Part shown: positions 38,013 through 47,108 of the stretch, in pieces
How the letters are laid out: each line of letters opens with the position of its first letter
How positions within the stretch are numbered: position 1 is the stretch's first letter
Origin: an uncultured Flavobacteriales bacterium
GTDB lineage: Bacteria > Bacteroidota > Bacteroidia > Flavobacteriales > BACL11
Length of the DNA: 64,000 nt
NCBI GenBank assembly: GCA_943788405.1
Contig: CALSQD010000002.1
Coordinates: forward strand, 1,259,701 to 1,323,700
Direction: 5' to 3'
Made by a program: the position numbers and the translations under genes
The notes under the pieces: model-generated
Database searches by the model: none
The model's input: only the letters and a program-made list of their open reading frames with translations
Told to the model about the DNA's origin: nothing

Positions 38013-39899
38013 ATGACATTTTCTGAAACAGGACTGAATAAAAACATTCAAAAAGCAATAACCGATTTAGGTTTTGAGACACCAACACCTATCCAACAGG
38101 AATCAATTCCTTATTTATTGGAAAACGAAACCGACCTTATTGCATTAGCACAAACAGGAACAGGTAAAACTGCTGCTTTTGGGTTACCAGTATTGCATAA
38201 AATTGAGGTTGAAAGAAAATTACCTCAAGCAATTATTCTTTGTCCTACAAGAGAGCTTTGCCTACAGATTGCAAAAGACATGGAATCATTTGCAAAATAC
38301 ACAAAAGGATTAAAAATTACTGCTGTTTATGGTGGAGCAAGTATCATGCCTCAAATTAAATCATTAAAATCAGGAACGCAAATTGTTGTTGGTACTCCAG
38401 GAAGGGTAATTGATTTAATCAACAGAAAATCACTTAGATTACAAGATATTGAATTTGTAGTTTTAGATGAAGCTGATGAAATGTTAAACATGGGATTCAA
38501 AGAAGATTTGGATACTATTTTAGCTGAAACACCTGCAGAAAAACAAACTTTATTATTCTCGGCAACTATGCCTAAAGAGGTGATGAGAATAAGTAAAAAC
38601 TACATGCACAACCCAAAAACAATTGAGGTTGCAAGTAGAAATGAAGGAGCTAAAAATGTAGAACACCATTACTATATGGTAAATGCTCGTGACAGATATA
38701 AAGCATTAAGAAGAATTTGTGATGTTAATCCTGATATTTACGGAATTGTATTTTGCCGCACAAGAAGAGAAACTGCTGAAATTGCTGACAAATTAATGCA
38801 AGACGGATACAATGCAGATGCTATTCATGGGGAACTATCTCAAGCACAAAGAGATCATGTAATGGGGCGTTTCAGAAAAAGAAAATTACAAATTTTAGTA
38901 GCAACTGATGTTGCTGCTAGAGGAATTGACATTAATGAATTAACTCATGTAATTAACTACAACTTACCTGATGATAATGAGGTATATGTACATAGATCAG
39001 GGAGAACAGGTAGAGCTGGAAACAAGGGGACATCAATTATTATAGCGCATAGCCGTGAAGGAAGAAAGCTAAAGTCAATTGAGAAAATGATTAAGCGTGA
39101 ACTAACACTTATGAAAGTTCCTAATGGTGATGAAATTTGTCAAATTCAATTAATGAAGTTAATTGACAAAGTAGTTTCTACTGATGTAAATCATCAAATT
39201 GATAAATATATCCCTTCAATAGAAGAAAAATTAGCACACTTAGATAAAGAAGAATTAATTAAGCATTTTGTTTCAGCTGAATTTAATCGTTTCTTATCAT
39301 TCTATAAAAATGCTCCAGACTTAAATGTTACTGGAAGCAAAGGAAATGATAGAAACGATAGAGGAGACAGAAAAGGAAAAAGAGGAGATAGAGGGGAAAG
39401 AACTGGACATGCTGAAGCAGGTCACACTAGATTCTTTATCAATTTAGGAAGAGAAAAAGATATGCAAGCGCATAACCTTATAGGTTTAATTAACGAATGT
39501 ACTCGTAATAGAAATATCCCTGTAGGGAAAATTGATATTATGCGTAAATTCTCATTCTTTGAAGTTCCTAAAGACTTTGAAACTGATATATTAAGTGGTA
39601 TGGTTGATTCAAATTGGAATGGAAACAGAGTAAATGTAGAAGTATCTCAAGCACCTGGAGTAAAATCACCTAGAGGTGGTGGCAACAGAGGTGGCGGAGG
39701 TGGTCGCTCATACGGAGGTGGTGATAGAAAAAGAAGCAACTCAGGTGGTGGTGGAAGAGACAGAAGTGGAGGAGGTAGATCTTCTGGAGGATCTTCATCA
39801 AGAAGAGAATCATCAACTAGTAGTAGAAGAAGTAGTGGAAACTCAAGTTCTTTTAAAGGAAGATTTAATGCAGCTGCAAAAAGGAAAAGAAGAGACTAA
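38013..39899 (+). CDS. DEAD-box RNA helicase with DbpA domain and Gly/Arg/Ser-rich tail
   Basis: A 628-residue ATP-dependent RNA helicase of the DeaD/CsdA type. Seen in order: Q motif PTPIQQESIP, Walker A AQTGTGKTAAF, PTRELCLQIA, TPGRVIDL, LDEADEMLNMGF (the DEAD box), SAT, VATDVAARGIDI and HRSGRTGRAG. About residues 470-545 form a DbpA-like RNA-binding domain (HTRFFINLGREKDMQAHNLIG). The last 75 residues are disordered and rich in Gly, Arg and Ser, with repeated RGGG-like units, likely binding RNA nonspecifically. Such enzymes help ribosome assembly and RNA decay, often in the cold. It ends with a 4-base overlap with the convergent tsaB. Confidence 0.94.
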   Translation: MTFSETGLNKNIQKAITDLGFETPTPIQQESIPYLLENETDLIALAQTGTGKTAAFGLPVLHKIEVERKLPQAIILCPTRELCLQIAKDMESFAKYTKGLKITAVYGGASIMPQIKSLKSGTQIVVGTPGRVIDLINRKSLRLQDIEFVVLDEADEMLNMGFKEDLDTILAETPAEKQTLLFSATMPKEVMRISKNYMHNPKTIEVASRNEGAKNVEHHYYMVNARDRYKALRRICDVNPDIYGIVFCRTRRETAEIADKLMQDGYNADAIHGELSQAQRDHVMGRFRKRKLQILVATDVAARGIDINELTHVINYNLPDDNEVYVHRSGRTGRAGNKGTSIIIAHSREGRKLKSIEKMIKRELTLMKVPNGDEICQIQLMKLIDKVVSTDVNHQIDKYIPSIEEKLAHLDKEELIKHFVSAEFNRFLSFYKNAPDLNVTGSKGNDRNDRGDRKGKRGDRGERTGHAEAGHTRFFINLGREKDMQAHNLIGLINECTRNRNIPVGKIDIMRKFSFFEVPKDFETDILSGMVDSNWNGNRVNVEVSQAPGVKSPRGGGNRGGGGGRSYGGGDRKRSNSGGGGRDRSGGGRSSGGSSSRRESSTSSRRSSGNSSSFKGRFNAAAKRKRRD

Positions 39900-40570
39900 G
39901 CTCCCTTTTTTCCTGCAACAAAATCTTTTAAGTAGTAAGGCTCAAAATAAGCAACATCTTCAAAATCCTTTTTTTCAAATTTAGCATTTGCTAAAATTCC
40001 TAAATTCTTTGCTGAAGGGTTAATTCCTTCAATAAATTTAGCGTTTTTGTGGTTAATAATTGCTTTGCATTTTAAAGCACCATCCCCAAAGAAAATAACT
40101 TCATTCTCCAAAAAACTAGCATAAGTTTGTTCATCTACAACATCAGCTTGAACACCTCTTATTTCATTGTTATTTACATCAAATAGAGCTGAGAAAACTT
40201 CCATTCTTCTCGCATCAATCATGGGACAATAAATAGCTAAACTTTCATTGTCAACCATTCCAAATGCCATAGCTTGTAAGGTAGAAATAGCCAACAATGG
40301 AACCTCTAATGCATAACACAAGCCTTTAGCTGTTGAGGTGCCAATACGCAACCCAGTATAAGAACCAGGCCCCATACTCAAAGCAACTGCTTCAATTTCT
40401 TTTAAAGTAATATTAGCAGAATCAACAACCTCTTTAATAAATAAATTCAATTGTTCAGCATGTGTATATCCATCAGAAACATGCTCTTTTTCAGCTATTA
40501 GCTTACCATCCTTAAAAAGTGCAACAGAGCAATTTTTAGTAGCTGTTTCTATTCCTAGAATTAAGGCCAT
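39896..40570 (-). CDS. tsaB: TsaB, tRNA threonylcarbamoyladenosine synthesis protein
   Basis: A 224-residue ASKHA-fold protein: LGIETATKNCSVALFKDG at the start, SMGPGSYTGLRIGTSTAKGL (residues about 68-87) and YCPMIDARRMEVFSALF are diagnostic. TsaB forms a complex with TsaD and TsaE to put the threonylcarbamoyl group on A37 of ANN-decoding tRNAs. It is the last gene of the minus-strand arm starting with the GT4 gene, overlapping the outer-membrane protein gene by one base; a functional link to the glycan genes is not expected. Confidence 0.94.
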   Translation of the reverse strand: MALILGIETATKNCSVALFKDGKLIAEKEHVSDGYTHAEQLNLFIKEVVDSANITLKEIEAVALSMGPGSYTGLRIGTSTAKGLCYALEVPLLAISTLQAMAFGMVDNESLAIYCPMIDARRMEVFSALFDVNNNEIRGVQADVVDEQTYASFLENEVIFFGDGALKCKAIINHKNAKFIEGINPSAKNLGILANAKFEKKDFEDVAYFEPYYLKDFVAGKKGA

Positions 40571-42210
40571 TAAAAATCGTAATAGTGATTAAACAAATCG
40601 CTTACAATCCCAAAATTGACAAATTGAGTTTGCATTTCAGACTCCTCACTTTCAAAATCTCTTAATGTAATTCCTAAATTTATTTTAAGATTAGTTCTAG
40701 GATTAACAATATAAGCAGTATTAAAGTTTTTAAGATTAACTGTTGTTAAATTCCCTTGATACATTTCAATTCCAAAATCAGAAGACCTTCCTGCACCTAC
40801 ATTTTGAAACCCTGACTCACTAGCAAAATTTCCTGTAGACATAAATAAATCATTTCCATAAGAAGTAGCATCACCCTTAATTTTAGCTCCATATTTTGCA
40901 GAAATAAGCTTTGCATCTATCTCCCATCTTTTCCATTTGTAATTTGCAAGAATTAGAAATTCTGAAAAATTAGCTCCTAAAGGATGAGCTAACGGCTGGT
41001 TATAATGCGCATAATTCTGTTGAGGATTATGATGAGCATAAGTATATGGCCTCACTAAGTTATATTCCCCTTGCAATGTAAGGTTATCTACATTAAATGC
41101 ATTAAATATTTTATATCCTAACTGATACCCAAACTTATTTGCCCAAAAATTATTATTCTGTTTTAAATCATTCAAACTAAACTCATCTAAAACCAACTGA
41201 CCATACAGATAAGATGAGAAGGGTAATTTATATTTAGTATTAAGTCCAACCAATACATTATCAGGAGAGTTAATCGAATACTCCAATGGTCGTAACATAG
41301 CAATTGGGTTTAAATAATTCACATCAAAACCATTACTTCCTGGCGCATGATTCATTCTCCATATTACAGCTTCAAATAATGAGACATTTAATTTTTTAGT
41401 TGCATTAATACTCAAATAATGAGATGACATGTACTTTTTAGCATAGCCCATCTGATCATAATTATCTAATCCATTATTTAAGAAATAATTAATATCCTGA
41501 AACTCAGTATACAAATTAGTATATTGCACTTTCCAAAAAGTAGTTTGCAGCCTTAAATAAGGATAATTAAATGTGTTATCTGAAAGCAATAAGGAACGAT
41601 ATCCATCTCCAATAAAATGTTTTCCATGCCCAAATTGAGCTACAAACATTTTATTTACTCTATATGAAACATAACCTGATGACATAGCATAATCAAAACC
41701 AGTTTCTTTAAAATCTCTAGCATAACCTTGTCCTGGAACAACTCTATTTTTACGAATATAAGCATCCATATAATTAGGAAATATCGATTGATTCTCAGAA
41801 AAAGAACTAAAAAAAGAAATATTTTTTCCTAAATCTCCCTCAATAATATATCCTCTTGTATTTGTAAAGGTATTCTTACCATCAATCAATTCCTTACCTT
41901 TTGATAAGTTAATAATTGGTGAAGCAATTACCCTATAATCTTCTCCTTTTAAAATAACAAAATGATCTGAGAATATTTTTTTTAAATACCAATTTGAAAA
42001 ATCTGAAATATTCTGCTCTTCAAGAACAGAATCAACACTAAAATTTAAATCTGATTTTATAAGCGGCTTAAAGGAAGTATGATGATTTGAACCTTCATTA
42101 TAGATAAGATGATTTAAATTAGAAGAATAATTATTCCCTAAAAAAACACCCGAATGTTGAGCCGATAAATTTAAAGCAAGAAAGAAGAAGAAACAAGAAA
42201 AAAATCGCAT
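40570..42210 (-). CDS. Outer-membrane protein, Wzi/RemB-like
   Basis: A 546-residue protein with signal peptide MRFFSCFFFFLALNLSAQ and a beta-barrel composition. The blocks GYIIEGDLGKNISFFSSFSENQ and AQFGHGKHFIGDGYRSLLLSDN resemble the capsule-assembly barrel Wzi and the flavobacterial gliding protein RemB, which share this kind of sequence. In the Wzi case the barrel holds capsule at the cell surface. Here it is coupled by one-base overlaps to the WecA-type transferase gene upstream and tsaB downstream, which suits a surface-glycan role. Whether it acts in attachment of polysaccharide or in motility cannot be told from sequence. Confidence 0.72.
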   Translation of the reverse strand: MRFFSCFFFFLALNLSAQHSGVFLGNNYSSNLNHLIYNEGSNHHTSFKPLIKSDLNFSVDSVLEEQNISDFSNWYLKKIFSDHFVILKGEDYRVIASPIINLSKGKELIDGKNTFTNTRGYIIEGDLGKNISFFSSFSENQSIFPNYMDAYIRKNRVVPGQGYARDFKETGFDYAMSSGYVSYRVNKMFVAQFGHGKHFIGDGYRSLLLSDNTFNYPYLRLQTTFWKVQYTNLYTEFQDINYFLNNGLDNYDQMGYAKKYMSSHYLSINATKKLNVSLFEAVIWRMNHAPGSNGFDVNYLNPIAMLRPLEYSINSPDNVLVGLNTKYKLPFSSYLYGQLVLDEFSLNDLKQNNNFWANKFGYQLGYKIFNAFNVDNLTLQGEYNLVRPYTYAHHNPQQNYAHYNQPLAHPLGANFSEFLILANYKWKRWEIDAKLISAKYGAKIKGDATSYGNDLFMSTGNFASESGFQNVGAGRSSDFGIEMYQGNLTTVNLKNFNTAYIVNPRTNLKINLGITLRDFESEESEMQTQFVNFGIVSDLFNHYYDF

Positions 42211-43253
42211 TACTTTGACCTAATTTTAAGGATGTAAAAAGGTATAAATAACAGTACAAAACTAATTACAGCTAATATAGCTATACTAATATTTAGGCTT
42301 AACTCTAACAGAAAGTAGGACAAACAAATAATCAAAAATGAATATATATATAACGTAATACTTGTGTATTTATGTCCAAAACCTAGATTCAATAAAGCAT
42401 GATGTATATGGCCTCTACCTGGAGATAAAGGATGGCGTCCCTTCATTATTCTTGCCACAAAAACTCTAAGGGAATCAAATAAAGGAATTGCCAGAATTAC
42501 AATAGATATTAAAGGGCCTTTATTTGGTAATTTGAAAGATTCAGTTACTAAACCATAACGAATTGTATTAATTGCTAAAACTGAAAGAATCATTCCTACC
42601 ACTAAAGACCCTGTATCTCCCATAAATATTTTAGCAGGATGAAAATTATATTTTAAAAAGCCTAACAAAGCCCCCATTAATGTAAAGGCTATAATAGCCA
42701 TATCAGTTTGCCCCATAAATAGAGCAATCATACCAAATGAGAAAGAAGAAATTACTCCAATTCCTCCTGCAAGACCATCTACCCCATCAATTAAGTTAAA
42801 GCCATTCGTTATGACAATAACTACAAAAACCGTAAATAATGTACTTACCCAACCTGGCAATTCATTTATCCCTAAAACTCCATGCATATTATCTATTTCA
42901 AGGTGTTGTAAATAAATTAAAATAAGTACGGAAATAATTTGTCCTATTAGCTTTTTATTAGGAGATAAAGCCAATAAATCATCAATAACTCCAACAAAAA
43001 AGACAATTAAAAAACTTACTAAAATGAACTGAATTCCCTCTAATTCAGCCCAAAATAATAATGAGAAAATAATACCTGCAAATATTGCTATACCGCCAAA
43101 AATAGGTGTGCTACCTTTATGAGAGGCACGCTTTCCTGCAGCATCTAACAATCTCAATTTCTCAGCAAAAAAAATAACTTTTGGAATTACTACAAAAGTG
43201 ATTAAAAATGCGGTAATAAACGAGAATACAATATTTAAATCAGGGTTTAGCAC
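42210..43253 (-). CDS. WecA/MraY-family undecaprenyl-phosphate sugar-phosphate transferase
   Basis: A 347-residue membrane enzyme with about eleven helices that transfers a sugar 1-phosphate to undecaprenyl phosphate. Motifs are FVGVIDDLLAL (Mg-binding Asp pair), TNGFNLIDGVDGLAGG, AKIFMGDTGSLVVG and the cytoplasmic loop GRGHIHHALL. Absence of the MraY-specific peptide-binding pattern and presence of HIHH favour the WecA/TagO type, i.e. starting a lipid-linked glycan with GlcNAc-1-P or a similar sugar. It lies between gmhB and the outer-membrane protein gene and is the only initiating transferase seen in the locus. Confidence 0.9.
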   Translation of the reverse strand: MLNPDLNIVFSFITAFLITFVVIPKVIFFAEKLRLLDAAGKRASHKGSTPIFGGIAIFAGIIFSLLFWAELEGIQFILVSFLIVFFVGVIDDLLALSPNKKLIGQIISVLILIYLQHLEIDNMHGVLGINELPGWVSTLFTVFVVIVITNGFNLIDGVDGLAGGIGVISSFSFGMIALFMGQTDMAIIAFTLMGALLGFLKYNFHPAKIFMGDTGSLVVGMILSVLAINTIRYGLVTESFKLPNKGPLISIVILAIPLFDSLRVFVARIMKGRHPLSPGRGHIHHALLNLGFGHKYTSITLYIYSFLIICLSYFLLELSLNISIAILAVISFVLLFIPFYILKIRSK

Positions 43254-43286
43254 TTGTTTTTGTTTTGCTTGTAAAACTAATCATAT

Positions 43287-43790
43287 TTATTCAATAACAG
43301 ACAATAATTCCTCTCCCCATTTTGAAAGAGTATACTCATTATCTACTTTTACAGTATTTAACTGTTCTTTTTTCCCTGCTTCAATATCACTATCCGAATC
43401 ACCAATTAAGTACGAATCACCTTTCTTTATATCTGGGAAGTCAATTAACGCTTGCTGTATCATCCCAGAGCTTGGTTTTCTGCAGCTACAATTTTCTGTA
43501 GCTAAATGAGGACAATAATAAATCTTATCAATTACCCCTCCACTCTTTTCAATTTCCAATTTCATATATAAATGCAGAGCATCTAATTGTTCAGCAGACA
43601 TTATTCCTTTCCCTACACCTTGCTGGTTTGTAACAATTAAAATTCGTTTAAAAACTCCAGAAAGCTTAGCAATTATTTGTTTTGCACCTGGCATGAATTC
43701 AAATTCATCAGTATTTTGAACATACCTTCCTTCTAGCTTAACATTAATCACACCATCTCTGTCTAGGAAAAGAGTGTCTAATCTATACAT
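43287..43790 (-). CDS. gmhB: GmhB-like heptose bisphosphate phosphatase (HAD-IIIA)
   Basis: Removes the 7-phosphate of D-glycero-D-manno-heptose 1,7-bisphosphate on the route to ADP- or GDP-heptose. From ATG 43790 (167 residues) it shows LFLDRDGVIN (nucleophile Asp), VTNQQGVGKG and IGDSDSDIEAG, and the zinc knuckle YCPHLATENCSCRKP typical of GmhB. An upstream start at 43811 would add seven residues without motif and is less likely. It overlaps gmhA by 8 bases. Related HAD phosphatases can act on histidinol phosphate, but the gmhA neighbour makes heptose more likely. Confidence 0.87.
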   Translation of the reverse strand: MYRLDTLFLDRDGVINVKLEGRYVQNTDEFEFMPGAKQIIAKLSGVFKRILIVTNQQGVGKGIMSAEQLDALHLYMKLEIEKSGGVIDKIYYCPHLATENCSCRKPSSGMIQQALIDFPDIKKGDSYLIGDSDSDIEAGKKEQLNTVKVDNEYTLSKWGEELLSVIE

Positions 43791-44364
43791 TTGGAAACAT
43801 TTCCTCTTCAATCAATTGACAAATAATATGTCCAATCAAAATGTGAGCTTCCTGAATTCTTGGCGTATCATCTGATGGCACACAAATCATAATATCACAA
43901 ATTTCTTTCATTTTCCCACCACTTTTTCCTGTAAATCCAATGGTTAACATTCCTATTTCTTTTGCTTTTTGCATTGCCTTCACAACATTAGGAGAGTTTC
44001 CTGAAGTTGAAATTCCTATTAAAATATCTCCTTCTCTTCCAGCAGCTTCAATCATCCTAGCATATGTAGCCTCATAACCATAATCATTTGCTACAGCCGT
44101 CATGTATGACGAATTTACATGTAAGGCCTCTGCATATAAAGGGGGGCGATCGGTATAAAACCTTCCGCTTAACTCAGCTGCAATATGTTGTGCATCAGAA
44201 GCACTACCTCCATTACCGCACAATAACATTTTTTTATCTGCTTTAAAAGCAGCTATACTTGTAGTTACAATTTTCTGAATATTATCTTGTAAAACATCAT
44301 CTTGCAAAACACGCGTATAATTCTCAACAGAATTTTGAATGCACTTATTTATTTTACTTTTCAT
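43783..44364 (-). CDS. gmhA: GmhA, sedoheptulose 7-phosphate isomerase
   Basis: A 193-residue SIS-domain protein (start ATG 44364; a GTG one codon upstream is the alternative). The family signature is LLCGNGGSASDAQHIAAELSG, followed by DILIGISTSGNSPNVV and QEAHILIGHIICQLIEEEMF, all typical of GmhA. It converts sedoheptulose 7-phosphate to D-glycero-D-manno-heptose 7-phosphate. With gmhB next to it, it indicates that heptose is made for the surface glycan or LPS core; a heptose kinase/nucleotidyltransferase is not within this window. Confidence 0.92.
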   Translation of the reverse strand: MKSKINKCIQNSVENYTRVLQDDVLQDNIQKIVTTSIAAFKADKKMLLCGNGGSASDAQHIAAELSGRFYTDRPPLYAEALHVNSSYMTAVANDYGYEATYARMIEAAGREGDILIGISTSGNSPNVVKAMQKAKEIGMLTIGFTGKSGGKMKEICDIMICVPSDDTPRIQEAHILIGHIICQLIEEEMFPNV

Positions 44365-44391
44365 CACTTAGGTTTTTGGCTAAAATACAAA

Positions 44392-45540
44392 TTAATATAA
44401 TGATTGATAGGCCTGTTCAGTTTGCCTTCCAATTTCATTCCAATCGTATCTAATATTTATTAAATTCTCTCCTTTTTGTCTCACTTGCTCTAATTTTTCA
44501 GTATCAGATAAAATTAAATTTAACTTCTTAGCTAAAGAAGTTGAATTCTCACTTTCAAATAAAAAAGCAGTTTCCATATCTGCAACCACTTCTTTTAATG
44601 GAGGTAAATCTGAAACTAAAGCAGGTTTTCCATAGCTAAGTGTCATAACAAGCACACCACTTTGGTATATTTTCTTGTAAGGGAGAACTACCAGGTCAGC
44701 AGCACAATAATAATGTTCAACATCTTCATGGGCAATAAATTTTGTATGCAAAAGGCAATGGTTAGATAACTCATTCTCATCAATAATTTTCTGATAAGTT
44801 GTAAAATCATTTTCCCAAGGTTTCCCAGCAATAACTAATAAAATATCAGGGGTTTCTATAATCACATCTTTTAACGCACGCAACAAAACCTCTAATCCTT
44901 TTACCTTTTTTATCATACCAAAAAACAATAATACCTTTTTGTCATTAGGAATATTTAACTTACATCTAGAAGTTTCTTTATCCTTTTGAATATTAATAAA
45001 AGGAGTATAATTCCCATGTGGAACAATATAAATAGAAGATGATAACTCAGCATTCCCTTTGATAATTTCTGACTTAGAAAATTCATTATGTGTCAGGATT
45101 AGATCCGTAAATTTATATATCAAATTACTAAACATTGATGATTCGGATGAATTAGCAAATGAACTTACATCATGAACAGTAAGCACAACTTTTCCAAATA
45201 GTAATTTCACTAACAGTAAATTAAAAATTACCAGTATATTAAAATAAAAAATATGAAAATGAAAAACAGAAGTACCTGTAAATCTAGCATGAATTATAGA
45301 AAATAATGAACCAAAAACCCATTTCAAACCACTTAAAAAATCAGAATTACTAGAGAAAATATTATAATAAAACGTAAAAAACTTTAACCCTTTAATTTGA
45401 GGATTATCAGTCTCATTATTTGTATACAAACTAACTGAAACACCATTATTTAACAGGCCTTCAGCTTGCCCAAACAAATAAAAGTGATGAGAGCTTCCAT
45501 GTGCTCCTAAGGGGTCTATAATTGCTACTTTTCTATTCAT
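44392..45540 (-). CDS. Glycosyltransferase family 4
   Basis: A 382-residue GT-B fold retaining glycosyltransferase. The N-terminal domain opens VAIIDPLGAHGSSHHFYLFG; the C-terminal domain contains FFGMIKKVKGLEVLLRAL and the nucleotide-sugar site YYCAADLVVLPYKKIYQSGVLV, with the GT4 glutamate position occupied in the region SDLPPLKEVV. Hydrophobic stretches near residues 100-120 suggest membrane association. It is the first gene of the GT4-gmhA-gmhB-wecA-like arm with its own promoter. Donor and acceptor are unknown; mannose or heptose are possible. Confidence 0.88.
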   Translation of the reverse strand: MNRKVAIIDPLGAHGSSHHFYLFGQAEGLLNNGVSVSLYTNNETDNPQIKGLKFFTFYYNIFSSNSDFLSGLKWVFGSLFSIIHARFTGTSVFHFHIFYFNILVIFNLLLVKLLFGKVVLTVHDVSSFANSSESSMFSNLIYKFTDLILTHNEFSKSEIIKGNAELSSSIYIVPHGNYTPFINIQKDKETSRCKLNIPNDKKVLLFFGMIKKVKGLEVLLRALKDVIIETPDILLVIAGKPWENDFTTYQKIIDENELSNHCLLHTKFIAHEDVEHYYCAADLVVLPYKKIYQSGVLVMTLSYGKPALVSDLPPLKEVVADMETAFLFESENSTSLAKKLNLILSDTEKLEQVRQKGENLINIRYDWNEIGRQTEQAYQSLY

Positions 45541-45553
45541 TTTTTAAAGGATT

Positions 45554-45583
45554 CAAATATACTATCTTTTTCATGATAAACAA
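45554..45583 (-). promoter_or_regulatory. Promoter of the GT4-gmhA-gmhB arm
   Basis: TTG (45581-45583), exactly 19 bases, then TAtaTTTG (45554-45561) on the minus strand: the best promoter match in the window. The GT4 ATG is 13 bases downstream. It is divergent to the MBOAT promoter five bases beyond its -33 element. Confidence 0.75.
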
Positions 45584-45587
45584 TTTA

Positions 45588-45595
45588 TATATTTG
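45588..45595 (+). promoter_or_regulatory. -7 promoter box of the MBOAT operon
   Basis: TAtaTTTG on the plus strand, about 46 bases before the ATG at 45642. It abuts the divergent GT4 promoter, so the two arms could be co-regulated. Confidence 0.62.
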
Positions 45596-45641
45596 CTGGC
45601 AAACAAGTAAACAAAAAACTAAAGCTTTTTAACGAAAATAA

Positions 45642-47108
45642 ATGTTATTTAACTCTCTACAATTTCTGATTTTCTTCCCTATTGTAGTTACTATCTTTTT
45701 TTTATTACCTCAAAAAAGAAGATGGATACTTTTATTGATTGCCTCCTACTATTTCTATATGTGCTGGAAAGTGGAGTACATTGTACTTATTATCATCTCT
45801 ACTTTAATTGATTATTTTGTTGCACAACAAATGGAAAAACTCAAAGAGAAAGCCAAAAAGAGAAAATGGCTATACTTAAGTTTAATGTCTAATCTTGGAA
45901 TATTATTTGGCTTTAAATATTTTAATTTTATCAATGAAAATGTACAATCTTTCTTTGATCATTTTAATGTTTTTTATAATGTCCCTGCATTTGAAGTACT
46001 ACTCCCTGTAGGGATTTCTTTCTATACTTTTCAGACTTTAAGCTATACTATTGATGTCTATAATGGTAAAACAAAAGCACAAAAACATTTAGGCATATTT
46101 GCTGTTTTTGTATCTTTTTTCCCTCAATTAGTTGCTGGTCCTATTGAAAGATCCAATAGATTATTACCCCAGTTTTTTATTAAGCATAGTTTTAGCTATG
46201 AAAGAGCTAGATATGGATTGCAACAGATGATGTGGGGGTTTTTTAAGAAAGTGGTAATTGCTGACAGACTTGCTATAGTAGTTGATGGTGTATATAATAA
46301 TCTTGATAACTATAGTGGATTTCCATTAATTGTAGCCACTATCTTTTTCACATTTCAAATCTATTGTGATTTTTCAGGATACTCTGATATTGCAATAGGA
46401 TCAGCCAGAGTAATGGGATTTGAATTAATGGAAAATTTCAAGCGTCCTTATTTCTCAAAATCAATTTCTGAATTTTGGAAAAGATGGCACATTTCTCTTT
46501 CATCTTGGTTCCGAGACTACTTATATATCCCGCTAGGAGGAAACAAAGTAGTAAAATGGAAATGGTATTACAACCTATTCATCACCTTTTTAGTAAGTGG
46601 TTTTTGGCATGGTGCAAATTGGACTTTTATTGTATGGGGAGCATTACACGGAACCTATTTAATAAGTGCAATTATCTTAACAAAACCAAAAGAATTAATT
46701 CTAAATTTTTTGAAACTAAGAAATACAACTATTCATAAGTTATATCAAGTAACTTTCACTTTTTTACTTGCTGGTTTTGCATGGATTTTCTTCAGAGCAA
46801 ACAATATTACAGATGCAATGTATGTGATTACTCATTTATTTACTGACATTGGAGACTATACTAATTTTGCAGCAATGAAATTAAAATTAAGAGGTCTTGG
46901 AGTAGGAATGAATGATTTACTCATTTCTTTTGGACTCATCATTTTTATGGAATTATTTAACCTATATGAAAGAGGAGGAGATGTTTGGATTAAATTAAAA
47001 AGCAAACCTAAATGGCTAAGGTGGTCCGTTTACTATATCATAATATTTGGTATTTTATTTCTAGCTCCATATTCCAAAGTAAGTAATTTTATATATTTCC
47101 AATTTTAG
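45642..47108 (+). CDS. MBOAT-family O-acyltransferase (AlgI-like)
   Basis: A 488-residue membrane protein with about eleven helices. The AlgI/DltB-type features are YCDFSGYSDIAIGSA, FWKRWHISLSSWFRDYLYIPLGG and the catalytic histidine region SGFWHGANWTFIVWGALHG (about residue 325). These proteins accept an acyl (usually acetyl) group inside the cell and pass it across the membrane to an extracytoplasmic acyl carrier or polysaccharide. The adjoining SGNH-like gene starts at the base after its stop, as is common for MBOAT-SGNH pairs that O-acetylate polysaccharides. Confidence 0.93.
   Translation: MLFNSLQFLIFFPIVVTIFFLLPQKRRWILLLIASYYFYMCWKVEYIVLIIISTLIDYFVAQQMEKLKEKAKKRKWLYLSLMSNLGILFGFKYFNFINENVQSFFDHFNVFYNVPAFEVLLPVGISFYTFQTLSYTIDVYNGKTKAQKHLGIFAVFVSFFPQLVAGPIERSNRLLPQFFIKHSFSYERARYGLQQMMWGFFKKVVIADRLAIVVDGVYNNLDNYSGFPLIVATIFFTFQIYCDFSGYSDIAIGSARVMGFELMENFKRPYFSKSISEFWKRWHISLSSWFRDYLYIPLGGNKVVKWKWYYNLFITFLVSGFWHGANWTFIVWGALHGTYLISAIILTKPKELILNFLKLRNTTIHKLYQVTFTFLLAGFAWIFFRANNITDAMYVITHLFTDIGDYTNFAAMKLKLRGLGVGMNDLLISFGLIIFMELFNLYERGGDVWIKLKSKPKWLRWSVYYIIIFGILFLAPYSKVSNFIYFQF

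Noticed and set aside
39676-39984. Val/Glu-rich reading frame overlapping the helicase end
   Set aside because: It is a shifted-frame shadow of the Gly/Arg-rich tail and continues into tsaB antisense.
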